From positions 40,115,421-40,179,420 of the forward strand of contig CM038718.1 of the NCBI GenBank assembly GCA_021613375.1: a DNA stretch of 64,000 nucleotides. The letters run 5' to 3'. The translations under genes were made by a program, and so were the position numbers. Under the pieces are notes generated by a model. It was not told where the DNA came from. It searched no databases and saw only the letters and a list, made by a program, of their open reading frames with translations. This document shows positions 35,276 through 46,685 of the stretch, one piece after another. Numbering within the stretch: position 1 is the stretch's first letter; each line of letters starts with the position of its first letter. Origin of the DNA: Megaleporinus macrocephalus. Lineage: Eukaryota > Chordata > Actinopteri > Characiformes > Anostomidae.

Positions 35276-36105
35276 ATTTACTTAGAACGTCTACGGCGTG
35301 GACACAGTGAACAGCTTCCCTGTGACCGCTGTGATGATGACTCAGCTTTGCGACTCGTAGGTCCCGAAAATCACCTCCCACCACGAGCAGCACGTGCGCC
35401 CTGACATTTTGAGCGCAGCCCCGGCGGTTTCCATACGCCTCACAACTATCATTTTAATTCAGTTTTGAATGGTAAGAGCAAATTAAACAAATAACAGCCA
35501 TTGTGCAGCCGCGCCTCTCAGGAGAGCAATTACAGAGAACAGAAGAGAGGCAGGAGACACAGGCTGCTGAAAGATGCTCGCTCTCAGAGAGGTGCTCATT
35601 GTGTTCCGTGGTATTTAAAGCAGAGCTGCGGTGTTAGAGGTTGAGTTGGAACAAATTCTTATACGTCCGCGGACGTCCTGTATGCATAGTATAATGAGAG
35701 CAGGAGCAGCTAATGGCAGATAATGACGGCGCGGATGGAGAGATGGAGCGACGGGGTTTTCGTTTAAGTTATTCACTCAATCGGCGCATTGAAATTCCAT
35801 TCGACTTCACCTTGACCTTCAGGAGAGGCCGAGCGCTCGTGCCATCGCTGTGAAAGGAACGGAAATGCAAGCGTTTCCTTTTGTTCTCATGCAAATCGAG
35901 GAAAGATGGGATTTTCACGGGAACAGTGGAGCTGAAAGTTTACTGAAGTTCCAGCGAAGCTGAAGTCCGCCTTCGTTTAAAGGAGGACACACCTGCTGAG
36001 GACGCTCCTTCAGCTCCGAGTTCTGGGAATTAGAATTCGAGGACACGTTCGTAAAGAAAGATGGCGGAACATCTGCATGTTCAAACATTTATTGTGCTCC
36101 AACTT
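35276..36105. other. Single-copy island, candidate regulatory sequence
   Basis: Even-composition sequence with AAATTAAACAAATAACAGCC (about 35480-35499) and GAGAGCAATTACAGAGAA. No open frame with a domain. Conserved-noncoding style is inferred. Confidence 0.3.
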
Positions 36106-36109
36106 CATG

Positions 36110-37470
36110 AACACTTTATCAGGTCCTGTGGTCAGAAATTGTAGTGGGGTTTCTAATAAAGTGGCCAGCCAGTGGAAACTTAAGTTTGGAGTTTCTAATA
36201 AAGTGGCCTGGTAGAGGAAGCACAAGGTTAGTGTTTCTAATAAAGTGGCCAAACGTGAGAGCTCAAGATTGGTCTTTCTAATAAAATGGCCAGTTTATGG
36301 AAGCACAAGGTGTGTGTTTCTAATAAAGTGGCCAGTTAGTGGAAGCACAAGGTGGGTGTTTCTAATAAAGTGGTCAGTTAGTGGAAGCACAAGGTTGGTG
36401 TTTCCAATAAAGTGGCCAGTTAGTAGAAGCACAAGGTGTGTGTTTCTAATAAAGTGGCCATTTAGTGGAAGCACAAGGTTGGTGTTTCTAATAAAGTGGC
36501 CATTTAGTGGAAGCATAAGGTTGGTGTTTTTAATAAAGTGGCCAGAACGTGGAAGCATAAGGGTGTGTGTTTCTAATAAAGTGGCCAGTTATTGGAAGCA
36601 CAAGGTTGGTGGTTCTAATAAAGTGTCCAGTTATTGGAAGCACAAGGTTGGTGTTTCTAATAAAGTGGCCAGTTAGTGAAGCACAAGGTGGGTGTTTCTA
36701 ATAAAGTGGCCAGTTAGTGGAAGCACAAGGTGGGTGTTTCTAATAAAGTGGCCAGTTAGCGGAAGCACAAGGTTGGTGTTTTTAATAAAGTGGCCAGTTA
36801 GTGGAAGCAGTAGGTGGGTGTTTCTAATAAAGTGGCCAGTTAGTGGAAGCACAAGGTTGGTGTTTCTAATAATGTGGCCAGTTAGTGGAAGCACAAGATT
36901 GGTGTTTTTAATAAAGTGGCCACTTAGTGGAAGCACAAGATGTGTGTTTCTAATAAAGTGGCCAGTTAGTGGAAGCAGTAGGTGGGTGTTTCTAATAAAG
37001 TGGCCAGTTAGTGAAGCACAAGGTGGGTGTTTCTAATAAAGTGGCCAGTTAGTGGAAGCACAAGGTGGTTGTTTCTAATAAAGTGGCCAGTTAGTGAAGC
37101 ACAAGGTGGGTGTTTCTAATAAAGTGGCCAGTTAGCGGAAGCACAAGGTTGGTGTTTTTAATAAAGTGGCCAGTTAGTGGAAGCAGTAGGTGGGTGTTTC
37201 TAATAAAGTGGCCAGTTAGTGGAAGCACAAGGTTGGTGTTTCTAATAAAGTGGCCAGTTAGTGGAAGCACAAGGTTGGTGTTTCTAATAAAGTGGCCAGA
37301 ACGTGGAAGCATAAGGTTGGTGTTTTTAATAAAGTGGCCACTTAGTGGAAGCACAAGGAGGGTGTTTCTAATAAAGTGGCCAGTTAGTGGAAGCACAAGG
37401 TGGTTGTTTCTAATAAAGTGGCCAGTTAGTGAAGCACAAGGTGGGTGTTTCTACTAAAGTGGCCAGTTAG
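36110..37470 (+). repeat. 42-bp minisatellite of family M, copy 2
   Basis: About 32 plus-orientation units with core TTTCTAATAAAGTGGCCAGT followed by TAGTGGAAGCACAAGG. A poor inverted motif (CACTTTATCAGGTCCTGTGG) at 36112 stands at the left end. A block at about 36672-36990 is repeated at 37090-37400. Several units have lost one G (TTAGTGAAGCAC), which shifts the frame and ends the otherwise open readings. Confidence 0.95.
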
Positions 37471-38085
37471 TAGATCTGTTTTGTTTTCAGAGAGACGCTG
37501 CAGAGTCAGTTCTTCTCTGAGAGGAACAGAAAGTGCACGGATCCAGCAGGTGGTGGTTTCATCTCTGCTCCAACAATAGGCTGGACACTCGGAAGGCCGT
37601 GTGTATGTGTGGAGGGGCGGGGTGGTGCCAGACCGCAGGCTGTGTGTTTTTGTCCCTCTTTGTCTCTCTCAGACGGGCGTCTCTTGGTGGGACGCCCCGG
37701 CCGTTTGTCCTTGCTCCGCGCGAATCAATTACACACCGCTGCGTTCGACTTTGACAAATACGACCTGGTGGGAGGAACTCTTCACACCCTGTCTTCTTTT
37801 CTGCTCTTCCGCTCTCTTCTCCCGGATGAAACGCTTCATCTCGCTCTCCCGCTCCATCAGTCTGGCCCTTTATCTCTCCCGACAGAGGACGTGTTTTGCT
37901 GCGATGTCGTTCAGGAAATGTAATACACTGCAGACGTCTGTCTCAGCGCTGGGGCTTTCTTTAAACCTCCATCAGACGAGGAGGCTGCTCTACTGTCTCC
38001 TGTACTGGAGAGTTTCTTACTGATACAATACTAATAGACTTCACCTTAACAGGTTCAGCCCCAGCAATCTGGGCAGTTATAGTGA
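37471..38085. other. Single-copy stretch
   Basis: Non-repetitive. Overlapping open frames of 73, 140 and 104 codons on the plus strand (37533-38023) have no recognised domain and no agreement on a frame. Confidence 0.35.
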
Positions 38086-38089
38086 TATT

Positions 38090-38157
38090 ACCAGAGCTGG
38101 TCACAGTGGTGGTGAATGGAACCAGACTTCCACCTCTAAAAACGTATAGGTTTAAGG

Positions 38158-38234
<77 letters not shown>

Positions 38235-38370
38235 CACATAAACTCTCAGGAGACATGTGTAGGTTTACTGGTGGGTTTAATAATAAATAAAATGTTTATA
38301 TTTGTTTTGAAGACTCTTGGTCTCCATCACCACCACTGTAAACAACATCAGAACCTTTGCACACCAAAAC
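38090..38370 (+). mobile_element. Element A, copy 3, nearly without array
   Basis: The left end CACAGTGGTGGTGAATGGAA is at about 38103. An (AT)n tract (38161-38231) replaces part of the body. Then GGTTTACTGGTGGGTTTAAT and only one array unit (CATCACCACCACTGTAAACA, 38327-38346) remain. The single unit suggests the state before expansion, or a collapsed array. Confidence 0.8.
38161..38232. repeat. AT microsatellite inside element A copy 3
   Basis: Pure (TA)n of about 72 bp. Confidence 0.97.
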
Positions 38371-38499
38371 CCACTCTGAAAAAAATAATGCAGAACTTTA
38401 TTAAATTGGGTGGACTTCCCCTACAAAAAGTTACTATTACTATGTGTAAATGAGCTCTGTTCTGATTGGCTGCCCTTGCTGGGAATCTGGGAATATTAG

Positions 38500-39445
38500 G
38501 TATGAATGTGATGTAAGAATTTGATATGAGAATGTGATGTAGGAATATAATTTGGGAATGTGATGTAGGAATATTATGTGGGAATGTGATGTGGGAATGT
38601 GATGTAGGAATATAATTTGGGAATGTGATGTAGGATTGTGATGTGGGAAAATTATGTGGGAATGTGATGTAGGAATATGAGGTGGGAATGTGATGTAGGA
38701 ATATAATTTAGGAATGTGATGTAGGATTGTGATGTGGGAATATGATGTGGGGAAGTGATGTGGGAATATGAGGTGGGAATGTGATGTGGGGATGTGATGT
38801 GGGAATGTGACGCAGGATTATGATGCGGGAATGTGACGTGGAAATGTGATGTGGGAATAAGAGGCAGGAATATAATGTGGGGATGTGAGGAGGATTATGA
38901 TGTGGGAATATGATGTGGGAATGTGATGTGGGGATATGAGAAGGATTATGATGTGGGAATATAATGTGGGGATGTGAGGAGGATTATGATGTGGGAATAT
39001 GAGGTGGGAATGTGATGTAGGAATATAATTTAGGAATGTGATGTAGGATTGTGATGTGGGGAATGTGATGTGGGGATGTGATGTGGGAATGTGACATAGG
39101 ATTATGATGCGGGAGTGTGACATGGAAATGTGATGTGGGAATAAGAGGCAGGAATATAATGTGGGGATGTGAGGAGGATTATGATGTGGGAATATGATGT
39201 GGGAATGTGATGTGGGGATATGAGAAGGATTATGATGTGGGAATATAATGTGGGGATGTGAGGAGGATTATGATGTGGGAATATGAGGTGGGAATGTGAT
39301 GTGGGGATATGAGAAGGATTATGATGTGGGAATATAATGTGGGGATGTGAGGAGGATTATGATGTGGGAATATGATGTGGGAATGTGATGTGGGAATATG
39401 ATGCGGGGATGTGGCGTAGGGTTATAATGTGGGAATGTGATGTGA
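38500..39445. repeat. 14-bp minisatellite with a 283-bp higher-order unit
   Basis: About 65 units such as GGGAATGTGATGTG and GGAATATAATTTGG. A long block beginning AATAAGAGGCAGGAATATAA occurs at 38857 and again at 39140, 283 bp apart, nearly identical. Minus-strand frames rich in Ser/His/Ile/Pro are artefacts. Confidence 0.93.
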
Positions 39446-40139
39446 TTTCAATCTTTCCACTAAACTGAACTCTTTCATTTTCCACGATATGAATCCTTTA
39501 AAGTCATAGCATTCCGAATAGAAATGGTAATGCAGCCGTTCCAGTTGAACTGGTCTAGATTTCGGGGAGAGGGGGAGCGACGGGAATGTTCATTTTGGTT
39601 GAAACCACCCCTCAAGCGCTCGTTCCCAATGCACCGGTTACTTCCAGAGTAATCACGGATCTCTTTCTCTTCCTTTTTCAATATCATGCTCCTGGTCCCG
39701 GACAAGGGTTGCCAGTGCCTCTCTAATCCCTCTCCAATCAGCCAGCAGAAGGTTATGCGCTTCCCTGCCGCTCAGAGTGAGAACAAGTGCACCGCGACCC
39801 GAACGCCTGCCCGCCGAGTCTCCAGAGATCCCGATACGGAAACTGGGAGTTCAGTAATGAAAAGAAGACTTTGGTTATTCGTTTCGGTCTCGCCGTCTGT
39901 CTCTTTCACCTCCTCCCCTCCTCTACTGTCTCCTCTCGGCGGGAGGAGGAGAGCGCGAGAGCAGCTCTCTGCTACCTCCATAGGTCTCTGGTGCGAATGC
40001 AGCGACGGCGGGCTTGGTTTCCAATCTCCCCCCGACCATCTGTGGTCCCCTCCGCCCCTCTGGCTTCTGTTTACCTCTGCAGTTCATCTACAGCAGGAGC
40101 GCGAGCTGACGGGGCGCCGGAGAAAGGCGGCCCACTGCG
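39446..40139. other. CpG-rich single-copy island
   Basis: The part 39760-40150 is CpG-rich. Frames of 155 and 208 codons (39686-40413) overlap in different phases, lack domains, and the longer one runs into a transposase remnant. Candidate CpG island only. Confidence 0.35.
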
Positions 40140-40612
40140 GGAGACGTGGCTGAAGATGCTGAAAGTGCAGGCAATTTGTGGAAAAATGGTTTACATCTCA
40201 AAAGGGAACGTCATGAACTCCGTACTCGCCGCTCACGCTGTTGGAGAAGGTTTCCTGGTTTTAACTGTAGGGGCGGCTGATGTAACCGTGCGTGCTATTA
40301 TTGTGAAATGGAAGCGTCTAGAAGCAGCAAGCCGGAAGCTGAAGGGCGTGTCCGCTGTTGCTTCACCGACTACAGAATTCCAAACTGTCAGCAAACATCA
40401 GCACAAGGACTGATGCATCAGGAGCTTAATGAAATGTGGCTGCAGCCTGAGATCACTATGTGCAATGCCAAGCGTCGGCTGGAGGAGCGTAACCGTGGAA
40501 ACATGTTCTCTGCAGTGATGAATCAGGAGTCACTATCTGGATGAATCTATGACGCCACCTACAGTTTGGTGGAGGGAGGATAATGGTCTGGGGGGGTTTC
40601 AGGGTTTGTGAT
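40140..40612 (+). pseudogene. Tc1-like transposase remnant 3
   Basis: Pieces in shifting frames: VRAIIVKWKRLEAASRK (about 40290), QQTSAQGLMHQELNEMWLQP and ITMCNAKRRLEERNR (about 40395-40497), FSAVMNQESLSG then a stop, and YSLVEGG with WSGGVSGF. These follow the order of a Tc1 transposase from the helix-turn-helix to the GGxxMVWG region. The usual SDES-type catalytic motif reads MNQES, so the first Asp is lost. Many frameshifts; dead copy. Confidence 0.7.
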
Positions 40613-40617
40613 CTCTC

Positions 40618-40726
40618 TATTACTGTCCATCCATTATCTTCCACTTTATCCCGCTAGTCGGGGTCACGGGGGAGCTGGAGCCAATCCCAGCGTCATCAGG
40701 CAAGAGCGGAGTACACCATGGACAGG
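40618..40726 (+). mobile_element. Fish retroposon 3' fragment
   Basis: CCATCCATTATCTTCCACTT, GGGGTCACGGGGGAGCTGGA and AGTACACCATGGACAGGTG follow in the order known from a widespread teleost LINE/SINE 3' region. It is cut off directly by the 42-bp array. Confidence 0.55.
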
Positions 40727-40727
40727 T

Positions 40728-41405
40728 GTTTCTAATGAAGTGGCCAGTTAGTGGAACCACAAGGTTGGTGTTTCTAATAAAGTGGCCAGTTACTGGAATT
40801 TAAAAAATGGGTGTTTCTAATAAAGTGGCCAGTTAGTGGAGGCACAAGGTGGGTGTTTCTAATAAAGTGGCCAGTTAATGGAAGCACAAGGTGAGTGTTT
40901 CTAATAAAGTGGCCAGTTAGTGAAAGCACAAGGTTGGTGTTTCTAATAAAGTGGCCATTTAGTGAAAGCACAAGGTTGCCATTTCTAATAAAGTGGCCAG
41001 TGAGTGGAACCACAAGGTCGGTGTTTCTAATAAAGTGGCCAGTTAGTGGAAGCACAAGGTTGGTGTTTCTAATAAAGTGGCCAGTTATTGGAATTAAAAA
41101 ATGGTTGTTTCTAATAAAGTGGCCAGTTTGTGGAAGCACAAAGTTGGTGTTTCTAATAAAGTGGCCAGTTAGTGGAAGCACAAGGTTGTTGTTTCTAATA
41201 AAGTGGCCAGTGAGTGAAAGCACAAGGTTGGTGTTTCTAATAAAGTGGCCAGCTTGTGGAAGCACAAAGTTGGTGTTTCTAATAAAGTGGCCAGTTATTG
41301 GAAGTAAAAAATGGGTGTTTCTAATAAAGTGGCCAGTTTGTGGAAGCACAAAGTTGGTGTTTCTAATAAAGTGGCCAGTTAGTGGAAGCACAAGGTGAGT
41401 GTAGA
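40728..41405 (+). repeat. 42-bp minisatellite of family M, copy 3
   Basis: About 16 plus-orientation units (TTTCTAATAAAGTGGCCAGT core). A variant with TGGAATTAAAAAATGG recurs at spacings of about 290 and 210 bp. Frames of 237 and 167 codons are artefacts. Confidence 0.95.
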
Positions 41406-42116
41406 CACATCCCATGTAACTTAAGTCTGTAGACAGAAGTTCTGACGAGAGTGAAAGAGTCTCACATCTGTACCAGATCTCATCCAATCACGTCGTTCCA
41501 GCTGTGTGACAGAAGAGTGGGGGGCAGCGTCGGGGGGATTCAGACACACTCGTGTGTTAATTTTTCACATCACTCACAAATCCGCCAGATATCGCAAATT
41601 AATCCTGCGGAATACGGAGGAGAAAAAAAGGAAAAGAAATCTCACGATTTTTATCAGCCGTGACAAAACCTCTGTCGGGGAATTAGAGGGGTCTTATCAT
41701 TCCCCATTAATGGCTCATCAAGAGCTCTTAATTGGCTTATGAATGCATAATTCAGTCACGTCCGGGTGAGCAGCGAGGAGGCCGGTCCGCGAACGCCGTC
41801 CTCGGAGGCAGAGCGGCAGGACGGCAGCGCCGTGAAGGAACCTGTCACTCCCAGCTTTTAACACTCAAGAGCCCCTCGGAGCTCCGCCGAGACGTCCCAG
41901 CATCTGGAGAGACGGATCCAGCCTGACGGGCAAACGACAAATCTATTAGAGCCGGCTGGCACTTCGAACTGATGAGAAATCCCTGGATTATTGTGACGGA
42001 GAGGAAAAACACAACAACAACAACAACAAGGAGTCATCACTTTCTAATCTCTTCTCTTAATCAGATTCTAGAGTTCCTAACAGAAGTGAACACATCGTCA
42101 CAGTGACTTTATGTTA
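41406..42116. other. Single-copy island with homeodomain and octamer-like motifs
   Basis: The part 41560-41765 holds CGCAAATTAATCCTGCGGAA, CCCCATTAATGGCTC, GCTCTTAATTGGCTTATGAA and ATGCATAATTCAG: several TAAT cores and an octamer-like ATGCATAAT. This is the composition of vertebrate conserved noncoding elements. No gene. The part 41770-41940 is CpG-rich. Confidence 0.4.
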
Positions 42117-42250
42117 TATGCAGTATGTAAACCAATCAGCCACAACATTAAACCATCTTCTTGTATCTACACTTGTTGTCCATTTCAGCTCCACTGACCG
42201 TATAGGAGCTACAATTACAGACTGAAGTTCATCTGATTCTCTGTTAGCTG
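42117..42250 (+). mobile_element. Element FB, fragment 3 (one end, no array)
   Basis: AATCAGCCACAACATTAAAC, CATTTCAGCTCCACTGACCG and TACAGACTGAAGTTCATCTG match the FB end, with only one copy of the 45-bp region. Confidence 0.8.
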
Positions 42251-42317
42251 TGGTAGGACAACAGTTATCAAACTTATCAGCTTTGAAACTAGTCAACAGT
42301 TGTTAAATGGAACCCGG

Positions 42318-42488
42318 CTGGTAACACTTGTAAGTCTTAATATGTTGAAATGACTCTAAATTATTAGGACAGGTTGTTAAAAATCACTAAAAGTATCAGA
42401 TTTATTTGATTTTGTGTAAACTCCGCTGCACGTGGGTCCTAATAATTTAGAGTCATTACAACATATTAAGGTTTCCAAGTGTTCCCTT
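42318..42488. mobile_element. Short palindromic element (MITE-like hairpin)
   Basis: The left arm about 42326-42370 (GTCTTAATATGTTGAAATGA, CTCTAAATTATTAGGAC) and the right arm 42436-42482 (GTCCTAATAATTTAGAGTCA, then TTACAACATATTAAGG) are inverse copies around a 65-bp loop. The outer parts (AACACTTG and CAAGTGTT) also pair. A target duplication is not certain. Confidence 0.75.
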
Positions 42489-43147
42489 TAAAAAGCCAAT
42501 GGTATGCTATTGTTAGGAACTTGGCAATAACACTTAACATTGAAATGCTTACATTAGCTAGTTTATCTATAGACTGTATTTGATTTGACATCACACTTGG
42601 CACAGACACCATACTGTTAATGTTGCACAGTGATAACTCCCACCACAGAGCCACCATTTGTTGACTGTTAGCTAATAAAGCATCCCAACAAATAAAATAG
42701 AGTAATTATAGAGTAATTATGTGGTTCATAGCTATAAAGTAATTCTGCTCCTGATCAGATTTGAGTAGTGTTCACCACAGCTGGTATCTAACTGCTTATG
42801 GCTCAATCTTGATGCTGTAGACAGTGAATGTAGTTGAGAGAACGTTAGCAGGACTCACAAGCTAACTCAGACGAACCAGCTGTGGTGATGTCATTTGATC
42901 GTGTAGATCCGGGATTCCCAACCAGTGGGCCATGAAGCAGCCTCTAGTGGTCCATAGACCTGAATATTTTTAAGATTTCAGATGTTTAAGCCTCAGGAAG
43001 CCCTCAAGTCTTTGTTACCTTTTGGCTCTATTTTGTTACTTATGCTGTGATAAGCCAGACCTGCCGGAGTCACTGCTGCACCTTCTTAACACCATACACT
43101 GTTCTTAGACATCCCTAACAGAGCCAACTACCTCTGTGTTTCTTTGT
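42489..43147. other. Single-copy stretch
   Basis: Non-repetitive, no gene recognised. AGAGTAATTATAGAGTAATT (about 42700-42719) is a short direct repeat. Confidence 0.4.
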
Positions 43148-43850
43148 TGAGCTGAACAGCTGCCCATCCTCTGTGGTCTGATACTGAACAACTGCCCATC
43201 CTCTGTGGTCTGATACTGAACAACTGCCCATCCTGTGTGGTCTGATACTGAACAACTGCCCATCCTGTGTGGTCTGATACTGAACAGCTGCCCATCCTGT
43301 GCGGTCTGATACTGAACAACTGCCCATTCTGTGCGGTCTGATACTGAACAACTGCCCATCCTGTGTGGTCTGATACTGAACAACTGCCCATCCTGTGCGG
43401 TCTGATACTAAACAACTGCCCATCCTGTGCGGTCTGATACTGAACAACTGCCCATCCTGTGCCGTCTGATACTGAACAACTGCCCATCCTGTGCGGTCTG
43501 ATACTGAACAACTGCCCATCCTGTGTGGTCTGATACTGAACAACTGCCCATCCTGTGCGGTCTGATACTGAACAACTGCCCATCCTGTGCGGTCTGATAC
43601 TGAACAACTGCCCATCCTGTGCGGTCTGATACTGAACAACTGCCCATCCTGTGCGGTCTGATACTGAACAACTGCCCATCCTGTGCTGTCTGATACTGAA
43701 CAACTGCCCATCCTGTGCTGTCTGATACTGAACAACTGCCCATCCTGTGCGGTCTGATACTGAACAACTGCACATCTTGTTTGGTCTGATACTGACAAAC
43801 TGCCCATCCTCTGTGGTCTGATGCACAACAACTGCCCACTTTGTACAGCC
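43148..43850. repeat. 32-bp minisatellite C, block 1
   Basis: About 22 units with core TGCCCATCCTGTGCGGTCTG followed by ATACTGAACAAC. The same unit forms block 2 at 62060-62976. Most units here carry GTGCGG, against GTGTGG in block 2. Although 32 is not divisible by 3, three units give 96 bp and the frames stay open, so the 241-, 248- and 152-codon minus frames are artefacts. Confidence 0.97.
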
Positions 43851-43855
43851 CATGA

Positions 43856-44774
43856 CTGCATTCCAAACTAGGTTACTGAGGAGGAGTCTTCATAGGACAG
43901 TCCTACTCAGAACTACCCAAGACCCATCCTACCGAGGACCAATCCTACTGAGGACCAACCTCCCAGGGACCCATCCTACCAAGGACATTTCTTACTGAGG
44001 ACCCTTCCTAGCAAGGACCCGTCCCACCAAGGACCCTTCTTACCAAGGACACTTCCTAACGAGGACCCATCCTAACAAGAACCCATACTACCATGGACAC
44101 TTCTTACCAAGGACCCTTCCTAACAAGGACCCTTCCTACTGGGGACTAATCCTACAGAGAACACATCCTACCGAGAACCCTTCCTACCCAGGAACCCTTC
44201 TTTCCAAGGACCCTTCCTAACGAGGACCCATCCTACCAAGAACCCATCCTACCAAGGACACTTCTTACCAAGGACCCTTCCTAACAAGGACCCTTTCTAC
44301 CGGAGACTAATCCTACAGAGAACATATCCTACCAAGAACCCTTCCTGCTGGTAACCGATCCTACCAAAATCACTTCCTACCAAGGACCCTTCCTACTGGG
44401 GACCCATCCTACCAATGACCCATCCTACCAAGGTCCCTTCCTACCGACAAACCATCCTACCAAGGACCCTTCCTACTGACAACCCACCCTACCAAGGACA
44501 CTTCCTACCAAGATCCCATCCTACCAAGGACCCTTCCTACCAACAAACCATCCTACCAAGGACCCTTCCTACCGACAAACCATCCTACCAAGGACACTTC
44601 CTACCAAGAACCCATCCTACCAAGAACCCATCCTACTGAGGACCCGTCCTGCTGACAACCCATCTTACCAAGGACACTTCTTACCAAGGGCCCTTCCTAC
44701 CAAGGATCTCCATCCTACTGAGGACCCGACCTACCAAGGTAGGCCTTGACTGCAGCCTCAGCTTTGGAATGCAG
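43856..44774. mobile_element. TIR-bounded element filled by a 16-bp minisatellite
   Basis: CTGCATTCCAAA at 43856-43867 and TTTGGAATGCAG at 44763-44774 are perfect 12-bp inverted repeats. Nearly all of the space between is a 16-bp array (CAAGGACCCTTCCTAC, CAAGGACACTTCCTAC and similar), about 52 units. Either a small inverted-repeat element expanded internally, or the arms are a chance pair. The inner borders (ACTGAGG / GCCTCAG) also show weak pairing, which favours an element. Confidence 0.65.
43900..44735. repeat. 16-bp minisatellite
   Basis: Units such as CAAGGACCCTTCCTAC. A longer block with GGGGACTAATCCTACAGAGA (44154) recurs at about 44305 (GGAGACTAATCCTACAGAGA), showing block duplication. 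Confidence 0.93.
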
Positions 44775-46685
44775 CTACTCTTTTTAGGGCACAAGCTGGC
44801 AGAAACCCAACCCAAGCGACCGGGGGACCCTCAATTTAGGCCACGGGCTGCTGGGCGTCATGCGTACGTGATGCGAATGCAATGACCACTGAAAATAACG
44901 TGCTAATCACAAAAAAAAGTCTTATTGTTGCTTCTTAGCACTCAAGAATTTCGCAACAACACTTCGGGACACAAACTTTTCCTCGTTCGTTTAATTGCAG
45001 CCGAATCCATGGCTGCTTTCAAAAAACAATAATAAGTTACTTCTCTTCCCGCGACCCTTCGCTTTCATGGTCAGTAGGAGCTAATAAGCTGCAGGGCATC
45101 TCAGAAACACCAAGTTTGACCCAGATTATTTAAAAATGAACATGAAACGCTTGACGGCTTCACGGGAATCAAACGTGCCATACCTCTGTTTTGTTTCCCT
45201 CCATGTCATTTTCATCAAGGTCAGGATAAACTGCTGTTGGCGAGAATTTTTTTTTTGCTCTCTCTCTCTGTAGCTTCTCCCAGCTCGCGCTGTCTGCGCC
45301 GGCATTTTCATATTTGTTATGTTTGGCTTCGTATCTGGAGATTTTTTTTTTTCTGTTGACAAATTAGACGTCCAAGTAAGCGAATTAATCTGACTGATAG
45401 CAGCGAGCGAGCATCTAGAGATGTAGGATTCGTGGATATTTGTTTCTTTGTGTATGTGAGAGTGCGCGAGTGAGCGCGCGAGGGTGTGTGCGAGTGTAGA
45501 TAATTAGCATTGCAAAGTGAAGCCAATTAGCGCCATGCAAAACACCATTTTCAGCTCCATGAAGCCCCAATGCTAAATTGCCTTCTCTCCCGTGCGGAGC
45601 TGGAAGTCCTCCTAATGAACTGCTGACAATTGTGGGGCAGAGATTAGTTGTCTTTAGGGTGGGTGGGGGGTGGGAGTCGGGGGGGAAGTGTTGGGAGGGG
45701 GGTTGTGCACTCAGAAGAAAGGAGATAAAGAGTTGCTCTCCTACAGCTTGGCTGAGAAGCGCGAGGAGAGCCAGCAGGCCGGCAGATAACCGCGGCTCGT
45801 CTTTATCTGCCTCGTGATTTCGCGCAGCAAGGGAAGAGGATGGGACGGTGCGGGCTTTATCAGCAAACGAGGAGCCGGTATCACGGCTTCTCAGTCGCAC
45901 GGCACTCGTATCTTTCAGGATAGAAGCTTTACAACCCCTGACCAGAGGTGTACAGCAAGTAAACGTACAGGAGGGGACGCGTGACCTTCGCTTGTTGTCC
46001 TGCGGGTCAGGCTTTTGTGTGGTCAGTGTGTCCTCGGTCTAACACGTTCATAACAACAACAACACGGGGGTAAAGGTTATGAATGAGCTGCTATGGAATC
46101 CCACTAATGTGTCGCAAAGGCCATTGATATGTTATCCTGAAAGGTTTCAAGAGTGTTGCGAGACAGTTGCAAAGGTGTCCCAGGTGGTTGCGAAGGTGTT
46201 ACAACATCATCGCTGAGGAATCTAAGGTGGATGCCAAGGATGGAAGCATTGGAGCGGTGCTAGAGGACAAATCCGGATGGGATCTGCTGGTATTCCAACA
46301 GCCCCAACAGCCCCAACAGCTAAACGTGTTCAGTAGAGGAGAGTGGTCTGCTGTACCGGCTCTGTTGGAATCAAATGGAGATAATACACAGTCATATCAG
46401 TATCTTATGATCCAGATGTTACATTGTCCACTCAGTAGTGATCCCGGACTGTTTCCTCAGTGCTCCCGTGCTCACTGTAGAGGTCCACGTGGGGGTGCCA
46501 ATAGATCTGGACCACTTGCCAGAGATGTCTTTTACTTTAGACATCACTAGCCTGAAGGACACCACAAGCAGCTCCAGAACATCCCATGAAGCTGAAACTC
46601 TTTCTGAGATGCTTCTACTCTGATATTAGGCGCTTTTGGAAATCAGTCAAATCCCATCCCTACAGCTGATCTGTTTAATGAACTG

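Noticed and set aside
34424..37457. Frames rich in FLIKWPVSGSTR and similar motifs
   Set aside because: Translation of 42-bp units; single-base deletions in some units end the frames.
39686..40413. Possible exons with 155- and 208-codon frames
   Set aside because: CpG-rich DNA often has chance open frames. The two frames disagree, and the longer one reads into a Tc1 remnant.
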